NCBI RefSeq assembly: GCF_017832975.1
Contig: NZ_JAFIBI010000001.1
Span: forward strand, 4,030,001 to 4,094,000
Length of the DNA: 64,000 nucleotides
Direction: 5' to 3'
Source: Arthrobacter sp. PvP023
Lineage (GTDB): Bacteria > Actinomycetota > Actinomycetes > Actinomycetales > Micrococcaceae
Shown here: positions 33,224-41,012 of the stretch, piece after piece
Position numbering within the stretch: the first letter of the stretch is position 1
Layout of the letters: every line of letters begins with the position of its first letter
Made by a program: the position numbers and the translations under genes
Notes under the pieces: model-generated
The model's database searches: none
What the model was told of the DNA's origin: nothing
Seen by the model: the letters and a program-made list of their open reading frames with translations, nothing else

Positions 33224-34510
33224 ATGCGGACGGGCACCGGCGCGATCACGCATCTTCGCGACTTGAGATTTTCCGCACCGGCTGAGTACGCGCGCACGCT
33301 GCGCAAAGCCCATGAGGCCACCATTTCGGGTAGCCCCGACCCCTCGATTTCACCGGCCATTATCAAGTCCTGGCAGCGTTCGCTGGCGCTGGGCATCGAC
33401 CCTGATCAGCACAGGCCGGTTCACCGGCACGGGGTGTCCGAGGCGCGGTCGCTCAGCGCCGGGCACCGCCTGGCGACCGTGATCCCGGCTCTGTCCCAGT
33501 TGCTGGCCGATGAGTCCGCCGCGGGCCGCCACCTGTTGATCGTCACCGATCAACAGGGTGAAGTGCTGTGGCGGGTGGGCAGCCGGCAGGCCCTGCGGCT
33601 GGCCGATTCCCTGGAGTTTGTGGAGGGCGCAGACTGGTCTGAAGCCGGAGTCGGGACCAACGCCATCAGCGAGGCCCTCGTGACCGGTGCACCTGCCCAG
33701 CTGTTCTCTGCCGAACACCTGGTGCGCACGCATCACGACTGGGCCTGCACCGCGGCCCCTATCCGCGACCCCTTCACAGGAGAAGTCGTGGGAGTGCTCG
33801 ACGTTTCCGGCCCCTTCGAATCGGTAACACCGGACAGCCTGCGCATGGTGCGTTGCGGCGTGCGGCTGGCGGAGGAGCTGTTGAAATCTGCCGGTTCGCC
33901 TCGTAGAACCGATGCGGTTCGTCCCACGCTGACGCTGAGGTTGTTGGGTGACAAGCCGAGCGCCGAGGTCGACGGCGGTGCCCGGCTTCCGCTGACGCTG
34001 CGCCGTGCGGAGATCCTGGCGCTGCTGGCATCCCGGACACAGGGGTGGAGCGCCGATGAACTGGCATACAGGCTGCATGGCGAGGACGGCGCCGCCACGG
34101 CGATCAGGACGGAGATGCATCGCATCCGCGGCATCCTGGGCAACGTGGTGGAACCCAACCCTTACCGTTTCTCGTCGGCCGTCCGGGTAGTCACGGACAT
34201 ATCAGTGGTCGCCAATCATCTGCGGGACGGACGCGTGGCGGACGCGCTGGCCGCTTACCCCGCGAAGATCCTCAACCGTTCGGCAAACCTGTCCGTCGAG
34301 CTGATGCGGGACGAGCTCAATGAAGCCGTGGGGGCCTCGGTCCGTTCCAGCGGGGACGCCCAACTCATCATGCGGTGGTGCGCGAGCGACATGGGTGCGT
34401 CAGACGTCGAAGCGGCCGCGGCAATGGCGAGCCTGATCGGACCGGGCGATCCGCGCTTTCAACTGGTCCGCGCACGGATGGAACGGGTCGACCGGGAATT
34501 GCAGTCCTGA
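33224..34510 (+). CDS. GAF-domain transcriptional regulator
   Basis: 428 residues. A short N-terminal helical part leads into a GAF sensor (about 95-215, HLLIVTDQQGEVLWRVG; AGVGTNAISEALVTGAPAQL; CTAAPIRDPFTGEVVGVLD), as in AcoR-like activators of acetoin or alcohol genes. There is no AAA+ domain, and the C-terminal half has a winged-helix-like segment (about 250-320, LRRAEILALLASRTQGWSAD). Actinobacteria commonly pair such regulators with alcohol or ketone oxidation genes. Here it faces the monooxygenase across 193 bases, so control of that unit is the natural guess. Effector unknown. Confidence 0.83.
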   Translation: MRTGTGAITHLRDLRFSAPAEYARTLRKAHEATISGSPDPSISPAIIKSWQRSLALGIDPDQHRPVHRHGVSEARSLSAGHRLATVIPALSQLLADESAAGRHLLIVTDQQGEVLWRVGSRQALRLADSLEFVEGADWSEAGVGTNAISEALVTGAPAQLFSAEHLVRTHHDWACTAAPIRDPFTGEVVGVLDVSGPFESVTPDSLRMVRCGVRLAEELLKSAGSPRRTDAVRPTLTLRLLGDKPSAEVDGGARLPLTLRRAEILALLASRTQGWSADELAYRLHGEDGAATAIRTEMHRIRGILGNVVEPNPYRFSSAVRVVTDISVVANHLRDGRVADALAAYPAKILNRSANLSVELMRDELNEAVGASVRSSGDAQLIMRWCASDMGASDVEAAAAMASLIGPGDPRFQLVRARMERVDRELQS

Positions 34511-34554
34511 CCGGGCCGGCGGCGGCAAGCCCGGGTTGAGTTATGGGGGCTAGG

Positions 34555-35484
34555 TTACGGGGCTGGCGGTGCCGCGCCGGGGCACCCTTGGCCTTGCGGG
34601 TTCTTGATGCAGTCGTCAGCGTAGTTGCGGGTAATCGAGCGCCAGACACTAATGGTTTGCGGCGGTGAACTGAACTGGCCTTGGCCCGGGATAGGCAGCG
34701 GCGGTCCGTTGTTGACGGAGTACGTTCCCTGGAAGTGCGTGGTGAGCACCACCTGGAAGTCGCCGGTCTGCGTGTAGACATGGCTGGTGCGGGTCTTTTC
34801 ACCCCACCGGTCCTGCGGCAGCGGACCACCCGCCGAGGGCTGGGGTCCGAACGTTGTTCCGTCGCCGTAGTTCCAGGTGTATTGGACCGGAGTCGCTACA
34901 ACGTGGACCTTCTGGGCCAGGATGGTGACGTCGAACTGCTGTTCCGCCGAGTCAGCGAAGAAGTTAGTTTCAGCCCCGCGGAGGGTGTGCGGACTCGGCT
35001 GGGCTGTAATGGTCCCTGCAGCCACTGGCAGTTTCTGGAACTCGCTCTGGATCATGGCCGCAATGCGATCCAAGACGTCCTCAGGTTTCGTATCGTAAAT
35101 GCAGGTGGGACCTTCAAAGAAACTCCAAACCGGCGGATCAAAGTCTTTGAGTGATCGGTACCAATTGACGCTACGGCCTCCGTCTCCGTCCCCACAGGGG
35201 ACTTCAGGCCCGGTACAGTTCGAGCCGTCGAGGACAGGATCATTTCTGCAAAGCAGCTTGTACTTATATCGGTAGGGATCACTTGGGATACCGACAGGTA
35301 GCTGCGTCCAGGCGCCTGTTTCTGGATCTTGGTTCCAGCTCCCGCCAACATTGGCTCCGCTCTGGTCCCAGTCCCCCTTAATAGGCGAATCCGAGGATGC
35401 AGCATGCCCGCCAACTGTGGTCAGGCCGAAGCTCAACAGAAGCCAAAGGAAACACGCAATTATTCTGACGGCTACCTTGCTCAT
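34555..35484 (-). CDS. Secreted PKD-domain-like protein
   Basis: 309 residues with a clear signal peptide (about 1-28, IIACFLWLLLSFGLTTVGG, cut near GHA). The mature part has a PKD/Ig-like region (about 190-275) with VQYTWNYGDGTTFGP and the TSHVYTQTGDFQVVL strand, typical of extracellular PKD folds. It has several Cys (CRND, CTGPEVPC, CIYD, C at DDCIKNP), likely disulfides. It starts inside the upstream lipoprotein gene by four bases. No catalytic motif. Base composition is AT-richer than the neighbours. Confidence 0.78.
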   Translation of the reverse strand: MSKVAVRIIACFLWLLLSFGLTTVGGHAASSDSPIKGDWDQSGANVGGSWNQDPETGAWTQLPVGIPSDPYRYKYKLLCRNDPVLDGSNCTGPEVPCGDGDGGRSVNWYRSLKDFDPPVWSFFEGPTCIYDTKPEDVLDRIAAMIQSEFQKLPVAAGTITAQPSPHTLRGAETNFFADSAEQQFDVTILAQKVHVVATPVQYTWNYGDGTTFGPQPSAGGPLPQDRWGEKTRTSHVYTQTGDFQVVLTTHFQGTYSVNNGPPLPIPGQGQFSSPPQTISVWRSITRNYADDCIKNPQGQGCPGAAPPAP

Positions 35485-36149
35485 TGACTGTTGGCCAGGT
35501 GCTCGACGGTCTTCGCCCGCCAGGCTCCCCCCTCATAAGAGGCCAGCATTATGTCGCCGGCTGCAGGTTTTTGCTCAGTCTTCTCATCGAGCGTCTTATC
35601 GGAGCGGTAATAGGAAAGTGGTTCTTGAAAAACCTGAATCAATACCTGGTATTCACCGGGTGCGGTTTCTACGAATTTGGATTGGACTCCCTGCACAACC
35701 ATCTTGCCGCCAGCCAACCACCGCCCTTCAGAGTGCCAAGCCTCCACCACTTCTTTTACTCGCAGGCATGACGTGCATGTCGTTGTGGAGACTGCTTGTA
35801 GGGGCGTTACGTCGCCGGTTTCGTAAGCATACGAAAGGGTCTGATACCAGTACTTAGCAAAAGCCTCCAACCCCTCCTTTGTCTCCGCTTTCGCGGCTTC
35901 AGGCAACACCGGGACAGGAACATTTTGCGCTTTGCCCTTCGCATCTGCCGGCTTATACGCGGCGGTTGGCGTTGGCGTGGGACTCGGCGTGGCAGTAGCC
36001 GACTCTGATGCAGAAGCCGACGCTGAAGTGCTGCCATTTCCCGGCGGGGTGGCGCCCCCATTGCACGCGGTGAGCATTAGGGCAGAGGCGGCGACAACAG
36101 CAGCGGCCGAATAGCGCAACCGTGCGAAAGGCGAGGTACGAGATGTCAT
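35481..36149 (-). CDS. DUF6318 family lipoprotein
   Basis: 222 residues. Lipoprotein signal with lipobox LTAC (Cys29; ALMLTACNGG), then a Ser/Ala/Pro/Thr-rich linker (to about residue 68) and a folded domain with DUF6318 features: YWYQTLSYAYETGD, the STTTCTSC Cys pair and GGKMVVQGV. It is common in Arthrobacter, often beside secreted PKD-type proteins. It overlaps the next gene by four bases. Function unknown, probably at the outer face of the membrane. Confidence 0.85.
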   Translation of the reverse strand: MTSRTSPFARLRYSAAAVVAASALMLTACNGGATPPGNGSTSASASASESATATPSPTPTPTAAYKPADAKGKAQNVPVPVLPEAAKAETKEGLEAFAKYWYQTLSYAYETGDVTPLQAVSTTTCTSCLRVKEVVEAWHSEGRWLAGGKMVVQGVQSKFVETAPGEYQVLIQVFQEPLSYYRSDKTLDEKTEQKPAAGDIMLASYEGGAWRAKTVEHLANSQ

Positions 36150-36439
36150 GGGCAGCTATTCCCCCGATAGTTTCAAGACGTCCGAGCCGCCCGCAATAAC
36201 TCCGGACGATGGTTAAAGGGTAACTGAGGTCACACTTTGATGCTCAAAGTTATCCACAGGAACTTTCTCCGGTCTACCACCCAAGACACCCGGCAGAAAA
36301 GTCACACGGGCACCGTCACGAACCAATTCGGCTTCCCAAGCCCCATGCCCCCCCGTTTGTTGATACCCCACAAAAACACCAGTCAAAAGCCAAACTAGCG
36401 TCGTTGAAGACCAGACAATCCCGCGAAAAGGACCCATCA

Positions 36440-37510
36440 ATGACGATCCAGGCAAATGTCCCCACCGGCGACGAAACACTCGCCGACGCAAGCTGTGAAA
36501 CAACAAACGAGGCCAGCCACGAAATCCTCGAAACAGCCCGCAGGCAGGTCCTCGAGGACGGCATCGGCCTGACCCAGTCGCAGCTCGAGGAAGTTCTCCG
36601 CCTCCCGGACGCAGCCCTTCCGGCCGCCCTGCAGCTGGCCCACGACGTGCGCCTGAAGCACTGCGGCGAGGACGTCGAGGTCGAGGGCATCATCTCCATC
36701 AAGACCGGCGGCTGCCCCGAGGACTGCCACTTCTGCAGCCAGTCCGGCCTCTTTGACAGCCCCGTCCGCGGCGTCTGGCTCGACATCCCGGAACTGGTCA
36801 AAGCCGCCAAGGAAACCGCCGCCACCGGAGCCACCGAGTTCTGCATCGTCGCCGCCGTCCGCGGCCCCGACATCAAGCTCATGAACCAGATCAAGTTCGC
36901 GATCGACCGCATCAACGAGGCCGTGGACATCAACATCGCCTGCTCCCTGGGCATGCTCACCCAGCGCCAAGTGGACCAGCTCAAAGAGTGGGGCGTGCAC
37001 CGCTACAACCACAACCTCGAAACCGCCCGCAGCTACTTCCCCGAAGTCGTCACCACCCACAGCTACGAAGAACGCCTCGACACCTGCAATATGGTCAAGG
37101 CCGCCGGCATGGAACTCTGCTGCGGAGCCCTGATCGGGATGGGCGAAACCCTGGAACAGCGCGCCGAACTCGCCGCCCAGCTCGCAGCCCTGGAACCGCA
37201 CGAAGTCCCGCTCAACTTCCTCAACCCCCGCCCCGGCACTCCGCTCGAAAACCAGGGCATCATGGACGGCAAGGACGCCCTGCGCGCCATCGCCGCCTTC
37301 CGCCTCGCCATGCCCCGCACCGTGCTGCGCTACGCCGGCGGCCGCGAACTCACCCTCGGCGACCTCGGCACCCGCGAAGGCCTCCTCGGCGGCATTAACG
37401 CCGTCATCGTCGGCAACTACCTCACCACCCTGGGCCGCCCCGCCACCGCCGACCTGAATCTGCTGGTCGAACTGAACATGCCCATCAAGGAACTCCAGAA
37501 AACACTATGA
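36440..37510 (+). CDS. bioB: Biotin synthase
   Basis: 356 residues from ATG 36440. Radical-SAM cluster Cys92, Cys96, Cys99 in GCPEDCHFC; the [2Fe-2S] ligand region has Cys in EFCIVAAVRG and ACSLGML; the Arg ligand lies in LRYAGGREL. It inserts sulfur into dethiobiotin, the last biotin step. The N-terminus has a 30-residue extra tail before the fold (ASCETTNEASHEI), as in other actinobacterial enzymes. bioA, bioD and bioF are not in the window. The stop codon overlaps the next gene (ATGA). Confidence 0.97.
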   Translation: MTIQANVPTGDETLADASCETTNEASHEILETARRQVLEDGIGLTQSQLEEVLRLPDAALPAALQLAHDVRLKHCGEDVEVEGIISIKTGGCPEDCHFCSQSGLFDSPVRGVWLDIPELVKAAKETAATGATEFCIVAAVRGPDIKLMNQIKFAIDRINEAVDINIACSLGMLTQRQVDQLKEWGVHRYNHNLETARSYFPEVVTTHSYEERLDTCNMVKAAGMELCCGALIGMGETLEQRAELAAQLAALEPHEVPLNFLNPRPGTPLENQGIMDGKDALRAIAAFRLAMPRTVLRYAGGRELTLGDLGTREGLLGGINAVIVGNYLTTLGRPATADLNLLVELNMPIKELQKTL

Positions 37511-37776
37511 ACGGGATTTCGACCACCGGCGGCTCAACCGCCGGCAACTCGGCAGACGCAACCACCGCTGCCTTTTGCGGTCACTGCGGCGAGCCGTCCG
37601 ACGGCGGCGCCGGCCCGACGTCGGGCGTTCACCGCCGCTGCGGCGAGTACCTAACCATGGAGCCGCCGCGGTACTGCGGCGCCTGCCGGCGCCGCATGAA
37701 AGTCCAGGTGACACCGCTCGGCTGGACGGCCGAATGTTCCCGTCACGGCACTACCGAAATGAGAATGCGTCCTTAA
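37507..37776 (+). CDS. bsaP: Biotin synthase auxiliary protein (BsaP-like)
   Basis: 89 residues with six Cys: CxxC at 24-27, Cys45, CxxC at 57-60 and Cys77. It starts within the bioB stop codon and is translationally coupled to it. In mycobacteria a small Cys-rich protein encoded directly after bioB (Rv1590, BsaP) is needed for biotin synthase activity and is thought to help with its iron-sulfur cluster. The position, size and cysteine pattern here agree. The assignment rests on this context and general resemblance, not on a full alignment. Confidence 0.78.
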   Translation: MNGISTTGGSTAGNSADATTAAFCGHCGEPSDGGAGPTSGVHRRCGEYLTMEPPRYCGACRRRMKVQVTPLGWTAECSRHGTTEMRMRP

Positions 37777-37816
37777 GGCACTGGCCATTGCCTGCCACTG
37801 GCTGAACAATAGGCCC

Positions 37817-38251
37817 ATGATGTTCACACACGCAGACGGCAACCCCATTCTCAACCTTGACGATGACCAGTCGTGGAAGCTCATTGAGGGCACCAAGCAC
37901 GGCCGGCTGGTAGTGACCGTGGCCGGCGAACCGGACATCTTCCCGGTCAACTACGCCGTGAGCGGCCGGAAGCTCTACCTCCGGACAGCTCCGGGCAACA
38001 AGCTCGCTGAGCTCACCATCAACACCAAAGTCCTCTTTGAGACGGACGGCATCATGTCGGACGAGGCCTGGTCCGTGGTGCTTCGCGGCACGGCGCGGGT
38101 CCTCGACCAGTCTGCTGATATCGCGGCCGCGGAATCTCTCGGCCTGAAGCCCTGGGTACCCACATTGAAGGACTTTTACGTTGAGATCGAGCCGGTTTCG
38201 GTCAGCGGACGGCACTTCCAGTTCGGCGAGCACCCGGAGCGCGAAATCTAG
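37817..38251 (+). CDS. Pyridoxamine 5'-phosphate oxidase-family protein
   Basis: 144 residues in the split-barrel flavin-binding fold. GRLVVTVAGEPDIFPVNYAV and GNKLAELTINTKVLFETDG are typical of small FMN- or F420-linked PPOX proteins. Two adjacent ATG codons (37817, 37820) are possible starts. The fold is shared by F420-dependent reductases and heme-degrading enzymes; which applies is unclear. It follows bsaP but has a 40-base gap and no obvious link to biotin. Confidence 0.82.
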   Translation: MMFTHADGNPILNLDDDQSWKLIEGTKHGRLVVTVAGEPDIFPVNYAVSGRKLYLRTAPGNKLAELTINTKVLFETDGIMSDEAWSVVLRGTARVLDQSADIAAAESLGLKPWVPTLKDFYVEIEPVSVSGRHFQFGEHPEREI

Positions 38252-38300
38252 GGACTGTGTCCAGGCCCGGCGGCGGTGCGTTGCCGGGTTTGCGGCCGCC

Positions 38301-38306
38301 TAGACT
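38301..38306 (+). promoter_or_regulatory. -10 box of a leaderless vsr transcript
   Basis: TAGACT ends 6 bases before the vsr ATG at 38313, and no ribosome site is present, so translation probably starts at the mRNA 5' end. No good -35 box is visible. Confidence 0.4.
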
Positions 38307-38312
38307 TAAATC

Positions 38313-38732
38313 ATGGCTGACCAGCTGACTCCCGAACGGCGCAGCTGGAACATGTCCAGGATCCGGGGCAAGAACACCAAGCCGGAACTGCTGGTGCGGA
38401 GCCTGTTGCACTCGAAGGGCTACCGCTACCGCCTGCACGGCAGCTCACGTGGCGGTAAACTTCCCGGCAACCCGGATCTGGTGTTCGCAGGACGGCACAA
38501 AGTCATCTTCGTCAACGGCTGCTTCTGGCATTTCCATGACTGCAAGGCGGGGCAGCACGCACCCAAAGCGAACGCGGAGTTCTGGGATACAAAACGGACA
38601 CGGACCAGGAACCGCGATGCCGAACAGCGCCGCCTCCTGGAAGCAACAGGGTGGCAGGTGCTCACCCTCTGGGAATGCGAACTCAAGGACGTCTCCGCCT
38701 TGGAGGAACAGCTGGAGCAGTTCCTCGCCTGA
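38313..38732 (+). CDS. vsr: Very short patch repair (T:G mismatch) endonuclease
   Basis: 139 residues, the full length of the family. Asp55 (GNPDLVF) is the expected catalytic metal ligand; the zinc site is Cys70, His75, Cys77 (NGCFWHFHDC) and Cys122 (WECEL). The enzyme nicks DNA at T:G mismatches formed when 5-methylcytosine deaminates. The usual partner, a cytosine-5 methyltransferase, is absent from the window. The McrBC system, which cuts methylated DNA, lies about 7 kb away. Confidence 0.93.
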   Translation: MADQLTPERRSWNMSRIRGKNTKPELLVRSLLHSKGYRYRLHGSSRGGKLPGNPDLVFAGRHKVIFVNGCFWHFHDCKAGQHAPKANAEFWDTKRTRTRNRDAEQRRLLEATGWQVLTLWECELKDVSALEEQLEQFLA

Positions 38733-38744
38733 ACACAAACCTAG

Positions 38745-39983
38745 CTATGACGCCCGGCGGGCAGCCAGCGCAGCGTTGAACGCCGTGGCCGACGCCTCAC
38801 TGCTGTTGATGCGCCAGTCCGTTTCCTTCTGCAGGTGGAACCAGACGAAGCCCACCACGTCCGGCTGGGCTGCCAGGTAGCTCACCAGGTCGGTATTCCA
38901 TTGCGCCTTGGAACCGCCCGCCTCGGCGGAAGCGGTCTCAGCGATCAGGATGGGAACCCCGGGCGCGAGTGCCCGCAGCTGGGCTATCCCCGGCGCAAAG
39001 AGGTCCTGCGGCGACATCCAGCTGCTCCACGACGCCGAGGTGCCCCAGTTGTACCCGTCGAGGGCCACAATGTCCACGTAGCCGGCACCCGGGAACAGCC
39101 CGGCAAGATCGGTGGATCCAAAGTACGGAACATTCGGGCTCCAGACCCAGGACACGTTGCTGGCACCAGCAGCAGCTACGACGTCGTGCACATGCCGCCA
39201 GGCCTGCACGTAGTCGCCGGACTGGTTGCCGTTCACGCCCTCGGCCCACGGGTACCAGTTGCCGTTCATCTCGTGCGCAAACCTCAACTGGACGGGCTGG
39301 CCCCACGACGCCAGTGCCTGCCCCCACTGCGTAATGTAGGCATCAAAGTCGCCGGCCGCGATTCGGTCCAAGGCGTAGGCGGGCTGCGTGAGCCCGCCGC
39401 CCCATGCCCACGGCTCCCAGGTGACCAGCGGAACGGCGCCGCGCGCCCGTACGGCGTTCATCTCGGTGATGGGCGGCGCCTGCAGGAAGTCCTTGTAGAA
39501 GAGCACACTCGACGGGCTCTCCCCCGCCAGCCGCGCGACGTCGTCCAGTTCGGCACTTGCCAAGGGGCCGCCCGCCGTCGCCACCCCGAAACGGAGTGCC
39601 GCCGTGCTGACGGGAGGGATGGCGGGAGTAGAAGAAGTAACCGTGAAAACGGATGACGCTTTGATGGAGGACGTCTTGGCCGTGATGGTCAGCGGCCCCG
39701 GGGCCGCCGCGGGGATGGTGATCGAGGTACTGAAGGAACCGGACACCGCAGTCTTGAAAGAGAACGTAGAGGACCCGACTATCACGGTTCCCGTGGTGGC
39801 AGCCTTGAACCCTGTTCCGCTGACGGTCACGGCTGAACCCGCCGGTCCGGTGGCCGGGTCGAGGTAAACCTGGGCCGCCGCGGCCGCCGTAGCGGGCGCT
39901 GCCTGGACTGGCTGTACGGCCGCCAGCGTGACGCCCAGCCCCACAATCAGACCAGAAACAACGTTTCTCACGATCCTGAACAC
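38745..39983 (-). CDS. Secreted GH26-like glycoside hydrolase with Ig-like domain
   Basis: 412 residues from GTG 39983. Signal peptide (about 1-30, VVSGLIVGLGVTLAAVQPVQA, cut near QAAP), then an IPT/TIG-like beta domain (about 40-125, GPAGSAVTVSGTGFKA) and a catalytic barrel (about 140-405). The acid/base Glu is in QLRFAHEMNGNWYPW and the nucleophile Glu in ILIAETASAEAGG, the GH26/beta-mannanase-like pattern. It likely cuts a plant or microbial glycan outside the cell. A longer start at 40082 is possible, but a promoter-like pair lies there, favouring the shorter form. Confidence 0.82.
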   Translation of the reverse strand: MFRIVRNVVSGLIVGLGVTLAAVQPVQAAPATAAAAAQVYLDPATGPAGSAVTVSGTGFKAATTGTVIVGSSTFSFKTAVSGSFSTSITIPAAAPGPLTITAKTSSIKASSVFTVTSSTPAIPPVSTAALRFGVATAGGPLASAELDDVARLAGESPSSVLFYKDFLQAPPITEMNAVRARGAVPLVTWEPWAWGGGLTQPAYALDRIAAGDFDAYITQWGQALASWGQPVQLRFAHEMNGNWYPWAEGVNGNQSGDYVQAWRHVHDVVAAAGASNVSWVWSPNVPYFGSTDLAGLFPGAGYVDIVALDGYNWGTSASWSSWMSPQDLFAPGIAQLRALAPGVPILIAETASAEAGGSKAQWNTDLVSYLAAQPDVVGFVWFHLQKETDWRINSSEASATAFNAALAARRAS

Positions 39984-40056
39984 AGCGGTCCCCGCAATCG
40001 GCTGGTGGCCTCGCTGGCCACGGGTCAGTTCGGTGCCGGCAGGCACTTGTCCCGAT

Positions 40057-40085
40057 CCTAAACGCAGATTGCTGAGTCGCATCAA
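40057..40085 (-). promoter_or_regulatory. Promoter candidate for the GH26-like gene
   Basis: On the minus strand, TTGATG (40085-40080) and TTTAGG (40062-40057) are 17 bases apart. Transcription starting near 40050 supports GTG 39983 as the translation start. Confidence 0.4.
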
Positions 40086-40206
40086 GATTGGCACAAATTT
40101 TTCCGGAAACCGCGTTCCACGCCCCCCGGAGCCCTACTGTAAAAGAGGCAAGGTTGTGGCCGCACCCGTTATCCCGGAAGTGCAGCGCCAAGGGAAGGGG
40201 TGTCCA

Positions 40207-40608
40207 ATGGATGGACAGGATGGCGTCAGCCAGCTGTACGTTGACCCCTCCGTGCTGCAAATACTCCGCTGTGAACTTGAGCCCGATGCCGAGTATTGCA
40301 CCGTTTTCGTCAACAGCTATATCCAGCAACTGCCGCGACGGCTGGACCGGCTCCGACATGCAGTCGAAGCCATGGACCTGGACGCGGCGATGGACGCCGT
40401 CCTCAGCGTGAAGACTTCCAGCATGATGGTGGGTGCCGCGTACCTGGGCAGGCTCGCGGATGAGCTCGAAACCATCCTGAAGCACCTGGAGTCCCATCCG
40501 GAAACTGTGGCGGAGCAGCCGCCCCGGCTTCAGCTCGCCCTCCTGGAAAGCATGGATGCGTGCACGGATCAGACCGTGGCCGGCCTTTCGGCGGCGGCAG
40601 CTGCCTGA
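40207..40608 (+). CDS. Hpt-domain-like protein lacking the phospho-accepting histidine
   Basis: 133 residues from ATG 40207, with AAGGGAAGGGG upstream. An alpha-helical bundle like an Hpt phosphotransfer domain: the VLSVKTSSMMVGAAYLG stretch aligns with the usual HSLKTSSxxVGA motif, but Leu66 stands where the phosphorylated His should be. Lys69, Thr70 and Ser71/Ser72 are kept. It cannot accept a phosphate there, so it may bind a receiver domain as a decoy or scaffold (inference). A two-component pair lies 1.2 kb downstream; a direct link is unproven. Confidence 0.7.
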   Translation: MDGQDGVSQLYVDPSVLQILRCELEPDAEYCTVFVNSYIQQLPRRLDRLRHAVEAMDLDAAMDAVLSVKTSSMMVGAAYLGRLADELETILKHLESHPETVAEQPPRLQLALLESMDACTDQTVAGLSAAAAA

Positions 40609-40643
40609 GTCCGACCACCCCAAGGCAACTGCGGAATTGAAAC

Positions 40644-40946
40644 TTACGAGGCCAACCGTTCACGCGCCTTCTGACCGGAGCGTGCCGGTCCGACACCATT
40701 TTCAGTCCGGCTGATCTCGGCCCAGACCGCATCAAGGGAGAGGCCCAGGACATCGGCGATCGCGGCGATGGTGGAGAAGGCAGGGGTGGCTACGCGGCCC
40801 GATTCGATCTTCCGGAGCGTCTCCGGCGAGACACGCGCATCGAGCGCGGTCTCGAGCATCGAGCGTTCTCCCCTGGCGCGACGCAATAGCGCACCGAGGC
40901 GCTGTCCGCGCTCGACTTCAGCGGATGTGAGCGGCAACCTGACCAT
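40644..40946 (-). CDS. XRE-family helix-turn-helix regulator
   Basis: 100 residues. The HTH spans about 15-70 (LGALLRRARGERSMLETALDARVSPETLRKIESGR; STIAAIADVLGLSLD), a lambda-repressor-like fold with a short C-terminal tail. It is divergent from a methionine aminopeptidase gene, with 66 bases between. This pairing of a small XRE regulator with a stand-alone aminopeptidase recurs in actinobacteria. The direct repeats between them are the probable binding sites. Confidence 0.87.
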   Translation of the reverse strand: MVRLPLTSAEVERGQRLGALLRRARGERSMLETALDARVSPETLRKIESGRVATPAFSTIAAIADVLGLSLDAVWAEISRTENGVGPARSGQKARERLAS

Positions 40947-40962
40947 GGCTCCAATTCTAATA

Positions 40963-40984
40963 CCGGGATAATATGGCCGGGATA
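40963..40984. repeat. Direct repeats, candidate XRE operator
   Basis: CCGGGATA occurs at 40963-40970 and again at 40977-40984, 14 bases apart (about 1.3 helical turns), in the 66-base gap between the divergent XRE and map genes. This could control both promoters. Confidence 0.5.
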
Positions 40985-41012
40985 GTTATTGGTCGCGTGA
41001 GAAAGGCGCCGC

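Noticed and set aside
36250..36258. A perfect DnaA box (TTATCCACA)
   Set aside because: A single box without others close by or dnaA/dnaN; not an origin.
36213..36437. A reverse-strand frame (about 74 residues from ATG 36437) with a hydrophobic segment upstream of bioB
   Set aside because: It would cover the bioB promoter and start region, and has no clear ribosome site or family match.
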